Assembly (NCBI GenBank): GCA_004293295.1
Contig: RDYC01000379.1
Coordinates: 1-5,106 of the forward strand
DNA: 5,106 nucleotides
Direction of reading: 5' to 3'
Source of the DNA: Bacteroidota bacterium
GTDB lineage: Bacteria; Bacteroidota; Bacteroidia; UKL13-3
Shown: positions 1-5,106 of the stretch, in pieces
How positions within the stretch are numbered: the first letter of the stretch is position 1
How the letters are laid out: every line of letters starts with the position of its first letter
The notes under the pieces: generated by a model
Database searches by the model: none
The model's input: the letters and a program-made list of their open reading frames with translations, nothing else
Told to the model about the DNA's origin: nothing
Position numbers and translations under genes: made by a program

Positions 1-1480
1 CACTAATAGTTTGTGGGGTAGAGCCATTTAACAATAAAATGCTTCCAGGAATAGCCATATTTAATGTGCCGGCATTTATAATATCTTTTCTAACTGTTAA
101 TTGGCGGCCAACGGTACTAAAAAAAGTGTTCAAAACGGCACCAGTTCCTAAAACTAAGTTTCCACTATCCACTAAGGTGTTATTGAGTGAAAGTGTGGCA
201 TTGTTTGATAACTCCAATTGTGCTGTAGTAACCGGAATATCTACTATTACAGTTGCTCCGCTTGCTATTTCTGCAGTATCAAGTGAAATAGGAACATTGC
301 CACCTACCCAGGTAGAAGCAGCACTCCATAAACCGCCAGTTGCTGTGGATACAACTCTTGTAGGAGGAAGTGTTGCTTGTGTACTTGTAAGTGGATTTAC
401 CGCATTGTAAGTTGGAGAGCAAGTAGTGCCCGAACCAATAGCGTAAACATAAAAATCATAATTAGTCAATGGTGATAAATTAAGAGCATTGAATGTGGTT
501 CCATTAGTGATGCTAACTACCGTGCCAAGCCCCAAAGATTCACCAGCCGTGTAAGGTCTTCCATCTATGGGTGCAACGGTTAAACTTCCGGCTGGGTATC
601 TAACAATTAAGTAAGAATTAACAGCAGGTACAGCAGCAGTAAAGCTACCATTTATTGAAGTACTTGTTGGAGTGCCAAATACTAATGCAGTTGGTTGCGA
701 AGTAGGGGTAGGACACAGGGGGAATGGGTCAAAACGAAATCCATTGCCATTTCCCGGCCAAGCAGTGGAAGTTGTTGTACTATTGGTTAATCCATTTAAG
801 GCATTGATGAAGTTTCCTGTTCCTCCAATGGCATTTTCAATACCAATTGACGCTCCCGTTGTGGGTGTCCCAACGGTAGAACCATACAATAACTCAATTC
901 TTCCAGGATTGCTTGAAGCAGGACCATACAGCAAAATCATAAAATTTGTAGTAACAGTGGCAGGATTAATAAATCCGCTGCCATTGGCATTTCTCCATTC
1001 AAAGGCATAAATTCCAGTACCATAATTACCATGTACCATTGCACCTGTTCCTGGAGCAGGAAAATTTGCTGCATTATCTCTAAACCAAGCCGCAATTGTG
1101 TTATTGGGATTTGTTGTTGTAAATAAATTTCCGAGCGTTCTTCCATCAAAGGCTGTTACAGCAGTTAGATTTCCCAAGCCTATCCAACCATTGGTGCAAA
1201 ACGTTGCTTGGGTAAAAGTGTTTCCATTATAAGTAAAAGTAAATGGCAATGTTACAAGAGCAGCTCCATCATCTTGATTACCAGACATGGAGCTAGCGAT
1301 TAAACCCGCATTGGTGTTTATTAGAGTGCCACCGGCTATGGGAGTGTAGGTTAGCCCAGTTAGGTTGGTGAGCGAATAGTTAATTTGCGCATTTCCATTA
1401 GAAATACCAATTAATGTGAGCAGCCAAACAAAAAGCCATTTGTTTAGGTGTTTTTTTAGTAGGATTATTCTTTTTTTCAT
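1..1480 (-). CDS. Large secreted FnIII / G8-like surface protein, N-terminal 493 residues (3' end beyond window)
   Basis: The minus strand is open from ATG at 1480 to the window edge, giving 493 codons without a stop, so the C-terminus is missing. Residues 1-32 form a signal peptide: a lysine-rich start, a hydrophobic stretch (WLFVWLLTLIGI), then NGNAQ, a cleavage site typical of Bacteroidota. Residues about 33-250 are a beta-rich module with the phrase LPFTFTYNGNTFT followed by CTNGWIGLG, common in uncharacterised Bacteroidota exported proteins. Residues about 257-372 resemble a fibronectin type III domain (PTSTSINGSFTA, DGRPYTAGESLG, LSPLTNYDFYVYAIG). From about 382 a segment with GGLWSAASTWVGGNVP, then D.AEIASGATVIVD and regular N/L/T-rich turns, matches the start of G8-like or beta-helix regions. 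Such proteins usually end in a T9SS sorting domain; here that is inference. The likely role is adhesion or a cell-surface matrix; no catalytic motif is visible. The start has no Shine-Dalgarno sequence. Confidence 0.9.
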   Translation of the reverse strand, partial: MKKRIILLKKHLNKWLFVWLLTLIGISNGNAQINYSLTNLTGLTYTPIAGGTLINTNAGLIASSMSGNQDDGAALVTLPFTFTYNGNTFTQATFCTNGWIGLGNLTAVTAFDGRTLGNLFTTTNPNNTIAAWFRDNAANFPAPGTGAMVHGNYGTGIYAFEWRNANGSGFINPATVTTNFMILLYGPASSNPGRIELLYGSTVGTPTTGASIGIENAIGGTGNFINALNGLTNSTTTSTAWPGNGNGFRFDPFPLCPTPTSQPTALVFGTPTSTSINGSFTAAVPAVNSYLIVRYPAGSLTVAPIDGRPYTAGESLGLGTVVSITNGTTFNALNLSPLTNYDFYVYAIGSGTTCSPTYNAVNPLTSTQATLPPTRVVSTATGGLWSAASTWVGGNVPISLDTAEIASGATVIVDIPVTTAQLELSNNATLSLNNTLVDSGNLVLGTGAVLNTFFSTVGRQLTVRKDIINAGTLNMAIPGSILLLNGSTPQTIS

Positions 1481-1482
1481 AT

Positions 1483-1523
1483 TGGTGATATTGCTTATTT
1501 TATATTGTTTAAATGGTGATATT
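1483..1523. repeat. Direct repeat TGGTGATATT just upstream of the left gene
   Basis: The 10-mer TGGTGATATT occurs at 1483-1492 and again at 1514-1523, 31 bp apart (about three helical turns). The first copy is within 3 bp of the start codon of the minus-strand gene. It could be a protein-binding pair or chance in AT-rich DNA. The repeat is plain in the sequence; its function is unknown. Confidence 0.4.
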
Positions 1524-1527
1524 AAAG

Positions 1528-1552
1528 TTACTTACCTAACAGATGGTAGTAA
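1528..1552. other. Imperfect hairpin in the leader of the left gene
   Basis: TTAC-T-TACC (1528-1536) pairs with GGTAGTAA (1545-1552) through one bulged T, giving eight base pairs around an 8-nt loop. It lies about 50-70 bp upstream of the minus-strand start. There is no U-run after it on either strand, so it is not a standard terminator. Confidence 0.3.
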
Positions 1553-1574
1553 GCAGCATTGAGTATCCCGATAA

Positions 1575-1599
1575 GTTGTTATACAAACAGTAGAACAAC
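1575..1599. other. Hairpin or imperfect palindrome upstream of the left gene
   Basis: GTTGTTATAC (1575-1584) pairs with GTAGAACAAC (1590-1599) at nine of ten positions around the 5-nt loop AAACA. It is about 95-120 bp upstream of the minus-strand start, so it may be a leader stem-loop or a dyad operator. No U-run follows, which argues against a terminator. Confidence 0.35.
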
Positions 1600-2068
1600 G
1601 TGAATAGAGTACGTTACAAGACATAATATATTTACTTTTAATAGGTTTCTCATAAAAATATTGTTAGTAAGTGTGATGTTTCATTACTGATGCACTACAT
1701 TCAAAAGCAAACTTATTTGTTATTATCCTGGTCTGAATGTTTTTTAGGTATTTTTATAAATGGTTTTACATAACTATGATAAAGTCTGAATAAAAAATCG
1801 AAAAAAAACAAATTGTTAAGTATGTCCGTTTGCCGATAAAATTTACTTAGGTAAATATGCCCACAAAGCAAACTGGCTTTTCTTAAACATTCTGACTGAA
1901 AAATCCGAATAGGTACGACATTCGTTTTAAGAAGCCAGGTCAAGCAGAATAGTACAGAAATGATAAATGATAATATGAAGTGAGGTCAATCAGATGAGGT
2001 GGTTTATTGGAATCACTGAGAAATAACAACTTTTGCTCCAACTGGTATATGATGTTATGTATCTCTTT

Positions 2069-2141
2069 CTCACACCGCAACCTTGGCCGAACCTTTCATG
2101 CCTTCAATGGGCGGGGCGCATTTGGTTAAGGTTACTCTAAT
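2069..2141. repeat. Left copy of a 73-bp direct repeat flanking the Kelch/T9SS gene
   Basis: This segment matches 4509-4581 at 70 of 73 positions without gaps, at a constant offset of 2440 bp. The mismatches are at 2078 (C versus T), 2115 (G versus A) and 2137 (C versus G). The central stretch 2079-2114 is identical over 36 bp. Identity stops abruptly at both ends. The two copies bracket the complete 774-aa gene. Confidence 0.95.
2070..2141 (-). pseudogene. folB: Orphan 3' end of folB (last 23 codons plus stop)
   Basis: On the minus strand this segment encodes the end of dihydroneopterin aldolase, including KCAPPIEGMKGSAK, the catalytic-lysine region and the final strand, with a TGA at 2070-2072 matching the intact gene's stop. 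Compared with the intact copy it has Thr to Arg in the VTLT strand, Thr to Ala at the penultimate residue, and one silent change. The frame stays open above 2141 and reads IEF before the IRVTLTK stretch, but the rest of the enzyme is absent, because the Kelch gene starts at 2178 on the other strand. It cannot encode a working enzyme and is a relic of duplication or recombination. Confidence 0.88.
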
Positions 2142-2177
2142 AAATTCTATGTAAATTGCACAGCAATTAGTTTTTAA

Positions 2178-4502
2178 ATGAGCCTTGTAACCAGAATTCC
2201 ATTCATCATTATCCTGCTAACAATACTTTGTTCGGCAATAGAAGATACTTACGCACAAAATTGGACCTTATTCGATGGCACGTCTAAGGTCAATCAACAA
2301 CCTAAACATAGATTTAAAGGAGTTCAATCCGACTTGAATTTTTGGGGCAGCAGGTCATCGCATTATGCGTGGACAGATGCGAATGGAAAAGTATGGGTGT
2401 ATGGCGGTGCATTTAGATCGGATATTTGGACATACGACTTAACCACCAAAAAATGGGTTTGGGTTCATGGGTCGGATAGTGCTTACGCCAAACCGAGATA
2501 TGGTATAAAAGGAATAGCAGATTCAACAAACAATCCTGGATATAGATTAGGACCTGGTTTAACACATGACAAAGAAGGTAATCTTTGGCTGTTCGGAGGT
2601 GGGCAACAATCATATGTTGATTTTTACGATGATCTTTGGAAATTTGATATTACCACAGGTATGTGGACATGGATGAAGGGCCAGAATATTTCTAGTCCAT
2701 TGCAACCTCCTGCTACCAAAGGTTTAGAGGATTCAATAGCAAACCCAAGATGCCTATTATACCCTACTATTTGGTGCGATAACAATAACAATATTTGGAC
2801 ATTTGGTGGTTTTGGATTTAATTCATATTCGCAAGAATTATGGAAATACAACACAAAAACAAATAATTGGACTTGGATTCACGGGGTGTCATTTAAATCG
2901 CAGATAAACGCCTTAGCCAATTATGGCCAAAAGGGAATTTCTTCGCCAAGTAACGCACCAGGAGCCAGAAGGCTAGCTATGGGGTGGACTGATGCATCCG
3001 GTAATTTGTGGTTATTTGGTGGTTTTGGTGAAATAGATACCAACTATTTTACCATTACGCGATACTTGAACGACTTATGGAAATTTAATCCAGCAACCAA
3101 CGAATGGACATGGATACATGGTAGTAACAAACACAATCAAAAGGCTACTTATGGCAGTAAAGGTTTCGGAACGAATACTACAAGTCCTGGCACTCGTTAT
3201 TTGGCTTCAACAATTGTTGACAGAAATAATGATCTTCTCTTGTTTGGGGGATTTAATAATTTAGGAAGATGCAATGAATTTTGGAAGTACAATATTAACA
3301 ACAATACCTGGACTTGGATGGATGGTGATTCCACCTTGTCTGAGGGTGTCTATAAAGATTTTCTCACTGCAAAACCGGGTGGTAGGGATGCTTGTGGTTT
3401 GATATTAGACAAGCTGGGAAATTTATTTGTATTTGGTGGCTATGGGTATGCAGAAAATGGGGTGTTTGGTACACTTACAGATGTTTGGAGAAGAAATTCC
3501 TGTGATAGCATTGTATTTAGCGATACGCCAACGGTTGTTGTGGTTAAAAATGCCACTTGTTTTAATGATACCATTAAACTAAAAATAAATCATATTTCTA
3601 AGAAAAATAGTGCCGATTTTTGGGTTTGGAGGAAAGATAGCTGCAATGGTAAGATTATTGCTTATGGCGACTCTATAACCATTTTGGCAAGTGTTGCCAA
3701 TCGTTATTTTATTCGTGGGGAGGGCAGTTGTTTTTCAGGGGGAAATTGCGGCAGTTATGAAGTTGTATTAGCTGACTCGATTAAACCACAGATTGTTGCA
3801 CCGAAAGACATAGATGTTATTGCAGATAGCAATTGTATTAAAGTTATTGATAGCCTGGGAAGCCCGATATTATCTGAAAACTGTTCTATTAAGTCAGTCG
3901 AGAATGATGCGCCTTCCTTTTTTCATGTGGGTGTAAATAAGGTTGTTTGGAAAATCACCGATCAATCAAACAATACGGATACTGCTATCCAAATTGTTAC
4001 CGTTAGGAATGGGATACAAAATGAAGTTGTTTTAACTAAAAATAGTTTATACGCTAAAGATAGTTTAAAAAGCTTTCAGTGGATAGATTGTGCCAATAAT
4101 TATGCCCCAATAACTGGTGCTAAAAACTTCACTTATGTGCCACAAAAAACGGGAGTTTATGCCGTTGTCATAAAATCAACCAATGGTTGCACGGATACTT
4201 CTGATTGTATTCCATTTAATTATGTTGGTGTAAAAGAACAAGCAGAGACTTTTAATGTGGAAATTTGGCCCAACCCAACAACAAATGGAATGGTGAACTT
4301 AAAACTTACCTCAACCAATTTACAACCACTAAATATTTCAATTACCAATAACCTAGGTCAGGAAATTAGCTTTAAAGAATACGTAACAACAGGTGAAAAC
4401 ACGCTTTCAATTGATATAGGTGAAAATTACCCGGGTGTTTACTTTGTAAACATTACCGCTGATAAACAAGCTCTTAAAAGAAAAATAACACTCATTAAGT
4501 AA
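2178..4502 (+). CDS. Secreted Kelch-propeller / Ig-like / HYR protein with T9SS type A sorting domain
   Basis: This complete gene encodes 774 residues. Residues 1-27 are a signal peptide (hydrophobic IPFIIILLTILCSA, cleavage near TYAQ). Residues about 29-440 form a Kelch-type beta-propeller. (Y/F)GG motifs begin at 75, 139, 209, 280, 356 and 419. Strands of the form WxWxxG begin at 93, 163, 231, 310 and 378, with YGxKG and PGxR linkers between them. Residues about 445-532 look like an Ig-like module (FWVWRKDSCNG, then YFIRGEGSC). Residues 535-609 are a HYR domain (IVAPKDIDVIAD, SENCS, GVNKVVWKITDQSNN). Residues 612-684 are a second Ig-like module (FQWIDC, TGVYAVVIKSTNGCTDTS). Residues 692-774 are the T9SS type A sorting domain (WPNPTTNG, NNLGQEI, GVYFVNI, ending KRKITLIK). 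The protein is probably exported by T9SS and anchored on or released from the cell surface for binding or adhesion; the ligand is unknown. It converges on folB with a 7-bp gap and is bracketed by a 73-bp direct repeat. Confidence 0.95.
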   Translation: MSLVTRIPFIIILLTILCSAIEDTYAQNWTLFDGTSKVNQQPKHRFKGVQSDLNFWGSRSSHYAWTDANGKVWVYGGAFRSDIWTYDLTTKKWVWVHGSDSAYAKPRYGIKGIADSTNNPGYRLGPGLTHDKEGNLWLFGGGQQSYVDFYDDLWKFDITTGMWTWMKGQNISSPLQPPATKGLEDSIANPRCLLYPTIWCDNNNNIWTFGGFGFNSYSQELWKYNTKTNNWTWIHGVSFKSQINALANYGQKGISSPSNAPGARRLAMGWTDASGNLWLFGGFGEIDTNYFTITRYLNDLWKFNPATNEWTWIHGSNKHNQKATYGSKGFGTNTTSPGTRYLASTIVDRNNDLLLFGGFNNLGRCNEFWKYNINNNTWTWMDGDSTLSEGVYKDFLTAKPGGRDACGLILDKLGNLFVFGGYGYAENGVFGTLTDVWRRNSCDSIVFSDTPTVVVVKNATCFNDTIKLKINHISKKNSADFWVWRKDSCNGKIIAYGDSITILASVANRYFIRGEGSCFSGGNCGSYEVVLADSIKPQIVAPKDIDVIADSNCIKVIDSLGSPILSENCSIKSVENDAPSFFHVGVNKVVWKITDQSNNTDTAIQIVTVRNGIQNEVVLTKNSLYAKDSLKSFQWIDCANNYAPITGAKNFTYVPQKTGVYAVVIKSTNGCTDTSDCIPFNYVGVKEQAETFNVEIWPNPTTNGMVNLKLTSTNLQPLNISITNNLGQEISFKEYVTTGENTLSIDIGENYPGVYFVNITADKQALKRKITLIK
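2355..3494 (+). repeat. Six-unit Kelch-like repeat array within the T9SS protein
   Basis: Six units of about 63-76 residues repeat here, longer than the usual Kelch unit of about 50. A full unit reads roughly YGxKG, NxPGxR, WxDxxGNLWLFGG, then NDLWKFNxxTNxWTWIHG. The extra length is the YGxKG-to-PGxR linker. The sixth unit stops at DVWRRNSC and lacks its WTWxxG strand. The mature N-terminus (residues 29-34, WTLFDG, followed by a KG linker at 47-48) has that strand and can close the ring. The closure is inferred from the motif order. Confidence 0.85.
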
Positions 4503-4508
4503 GCCTCC

Positions 4509-4581
4509 CTCACACCGTAACCTTGGCCGAACCTTTCATGCCTTCAATGGGCGGAGCGCATTTGGTTAAGGTTACTGTAAT
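4509..4581. repeat. Right copy of the 73-bp direct repeat (intact folB 3' end)
   Basis: This is the partner of 2069-2141. It starts one base beyond the folB stop codon and covers the last 23 codons of the intact gene. Because it lies inside a full-length reading frame, it is the parental or functional copy. It also contains an 8-bp inverted repeat, GTAACCTT (4517-4524) and AAGGTTAC (4568-4575), which is imperfect in the left copy. Confidence 0.95.
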
Positions 4582-4845
4582 GTTCTCGGCATCGGTAAAT
4601 GTGGCTAACAAGTTGTGTTTGATGGTTCTGGCAACTTCTTCTATAAAATCGCGTGGAATATCCATTTCGGCTTTTACAATGCGATACACGTCCTCATAAT
4701 TTACCACATCTTTTATGGTGTGATAAACTGCTTTATTGGCCGTTTCAATGGCCACATCTACCCTAAATTCACCGCCATTAATCCGCTCGGCCTCATATAA
4801 GCCATGGTAAGCATAAAACGCCAAATCAACCAATTCTACCAGCAT
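4510..4845 (-). CDS. folB: Dihydroneopterin aldolase
   Basis: This 111-residue protein belongs to the FolB family, which cleaves 7,8-dihydroneopterin to 6-hydroxymethyl-7,8-dihydropterin and glycolaldehyde in cytosolic folate synthesis. The start reads ELVDLAFYAYHGLYEAER, the family's N-terminal strand and AYHG signature. By alignment from memory with the S. aureus enzyme, the active-site residues correspond to Glu20 (after HG), Tyr50 (VVNYEDV), Glu69 (FIEEVA) and Lys95 (TKCAPPIEG); all are present. The length is slightly below the usual 115-120, from a short C-terminus. The ATG at 4845 gives the canonical N-terminus; no clear Shine-Dalgarno sequence precedes it. It is divergent from the acyl-CoA dehydrogenase gene and convergent with the Kelch gene. 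Its last 23 codons are duplicated at 2070-2141. Confidence 0.95.
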   Translation of the reverse strand: MLVELVDLAFYAYHGLYEAERINGGEFRVDVAIETANKAVYHTIKDVVNYEDVYRIVKAEMDIPRDFIEEVARTIKHNLLATFTDAENITVTLTKCAPPIEGMKGSAKVTV

Positions 4846-4860
4846 AGGTTACTTTTTTTT

Positions 4861-4924
4861 GCAATTAAACACATATTAGTGACACAAAACAGCCTTTTGG
4901 GTGTTTTATATCAGCAATTAAACA
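4861..4924. repeat. Direct repeat GCAATTAAACA flanking a palindrome
   Basis: GCAATTAAACA occurs at 4861-4871 and at 4914-4924, 53 bp apart (about five helical turns). The right copy ends 1 bp before the -7 box of the right-hand gene, and the left copy sits 15-25 bp upstream of the folB start. The spacing would suit a looping or paired regulator, but both copies are AT-rich and chance is possible. Confidence 0.45.
4886..4907. promoter_or_regulatory. 22-bp imperfect palindrome, candidate operator
   Basis: AAAACAGCC, a TTTT centre, then GGGTGTTTT forms a symmetric dyad: six outer pairs, one G-G mismatch, two inner C-G pairs and a 4-nt centre. It lies between the two 11-bp direct repeats in the divergent promoter region and about 20 bp upstream of the -7 box. 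The position suits a dimeric regulator. No U-run in the right place supports a terminator. Confidence 0.4.
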
Positions 4925-4925
4925 T

Positions 4926-4933
4926 TAAATTTG
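4926..4933 (+). promoter_or_regulatory. Bacteroidota-type -7 box (TAAATTTG)
   Basis: TAAATTTG fits the TAnnTTTG consensus of Bacteroidota sigma-A promoters at every fixed position and ends 18 bp before the ATG at 4952. The nearest upstream TTG (4897-4899) leaves a 26-bp gap, longer than the usual 17-23 bp, so the -33 element is weak or absent. Confidence 0.5.
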
Positions 4934-4951
4934 CACCCTATTTTAAAAAAT

Positions 4952-5106
4952 ATGAGTACTCAAAAAGCCGTTACCACTGCTCAATTTCACAAGGCCAATA
5001 AGCCTGATTTATATAACCACCCCGATTATTACTTAATGGATGAATTATTAAGTGATGAACATAAGTTAATTCGCGAAACCGCTCGCGCATGGGTTAAAAA
5101 AGAAGT
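4952..5106 (+). CDS. Acyl-CoA dehydrogenase family protein, N-terminal 51 residues (3' end beyond window)
   Basis: The ATG at 4952 opens a frame that runs to the right edge without a stop. The visible peptide includes DLYNHPDYYLMDELLSDEHK followed by LIRETARAWVKKEV, the first helices of the acyl-CoA dehydrogenase N-terminal domain. The phrasing is close to Bacteroidota proteins usually annotated as acyl-CoA or glutaryl-CoA dehydrogenase. These are cytosolic FAD flavoproteins that oxidise acyl-CoA to enoyl-CoA and pass electrons to electron-transfer flavoprotein. The FAD and substrate sites and the catalytic glutamate lie beyond the window, so substrate specificity cannot be judged. A TAnnTTTG box precedes it by 18 bp. 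Confidence 0.85.
   Translation, partial: MSTQKAVTTAQFHKANKPDLYNHPDYYLMDELLSDEHKLIRETARAWVKKE

Larger units (their letters stand above)
1481..2177. other. Long AT-rich spacer between divergent genes
   Basis: This stretch of nearly 700 bp separates the divergent starts of the two secreted-protein genes, so both should have their promoters here. I see no RNA gene and no convincing intact protein gene. A 76-codon open frame on the minus strand (1713-1943) has only a TTG start and no recognisable motif. The left end has short repeats and hairpins near the left gene, and the right end holds the folB tail copy (2069-2141). Between about 1620 and 2060 there are only AT-rich runs, a tandem ATGATAA pair near 1960-1973, and a near-repeat AGGTCAAGCAGA / AGGTCAATCAGA at 1937-1948 and 1983-1994. 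No complete TTG / TAnnTTTG promoter could be fixed for either gene. Confidence 0.7.
4846..4951. promoter_or_regulatory. Divergent promoter region, folB / acyl-CoA dehydrogenase
   Basis: These 106 bp separate two divergent starts and must hold both promoters unless transcription comes from further away. Within them lie an 11-bp direct repeat, a 22-bp imperfect palindrome between its copies, and a TAnnTTTG box facing right. No matching -7 box was found for folB. Confidence 0.6.

Noticed and set aside
39..410. Plus-strand open frame of 123 codons, and the similar one at 672-1010
   Set aside because: Both are antisense to the 493-codon secreted protein, whose continuous frame, signal peptide and FnIII domain are convincing.
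1708..1715. Minus-strand TAAGTTTG as a promoter for the left gene
   Set aside because: It fits TAnnTTTG, but it is about 230 bp from the start codon and has no TTG at the right spacing.
1713..1943. 76-codon minus-strand open frame
   Set aside because: It begins with TTG, which is unusual as a start in Bacteroidota. It has no recognisable motif, a phenylalanine/lysine-rich AT-driven composition and no supporting signals, so it is probably a chance frame.
2168..2175. TAGTTTTT as a -7 box for the Kelch gene
   Set aside because: It lacks the final G, has no -33 TTG at the right distance, and lies only 2 bp from the ATG.
4517..4575. 8-bp inverted repeat GTAACCTT / AAGGTTAC as a terminator for the convergent genes
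   Set aside because: The loop is 43 bp, no U-run follows, and the sequence is folB coding DNA.
4804..5001. Plus-strand 65-codon open frame across the divergent intergenic region
   Set aside because: It overlaps the folB start and the acyl-CoA dehydrogenase gene in another frame, has no known motif, and spans the promoter region.

Overview
The window looks like chromosomal DNA of an AT-rich member of the Bacteroidota. Two large secreted proteins carry the marks of that phylum. One has a type IX secretion (T9SS) C-terminal sorting domain behind Kelch, Ig-like and HYR modules. The other has a fibronectin III domain and the start of a G8-like beta-helix region. The starts lack clear Shine-Dalgarno sequences, and a TAnnTTTG-type -7 box lies before the last gene. 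Genus cannot be decided from the sequence.

Layout from left to right. (1) Positions 1-1480, minus strand: the first 493 codons of a long secreted adhesin-like protein that runs off the left edge. (2) Positions 1481-2177: about 700 bp of AT-rich spacer between two divergent genes, with no convincing intact gene. It holds short repeats and hairpins near the left gene and, at 2069-2141, a copy of the 3' end of folB. (3) Positions 2178-4502, plus strand: a complete 774-aa T9SS cargo protein with a six-bladed Kelch-type propeller. (4) Positions 4510-4845, minus strand: intact folB (dihydroneopterin aldolase, folate biosynthesis), convergent with the Kelch gene and separated from it by 7 bp. (5) Positions 4846-4951: a compact divergent regulatory region with a palindrome, a pair of 11-bp direct repeats and a -7 box. 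(6) Positions 4952-5106, plus strand: the first 51 codons of an acyl-CoA dehydrogenase family protein, cut by the right edge.

The most notable structure is a 73-bp direct repeat (70/73 identical, offset exactly 2440 bp) that brackets the Kelch/T9SS gene. Its right copy is the real 3' end of folB, and its left copy is an orphan folB tail ending at the same stop codon. This suggests that the surface-protein gene was inserted next to folB, or recombined there, as a discrete unit. folB and the acyl-CoA dehydrogenase look like housekeeping genes; the two secreted proteins look like accessory surface functions. Nothing ties all four into one pathway, and I see no clearly new defence or mobile system.
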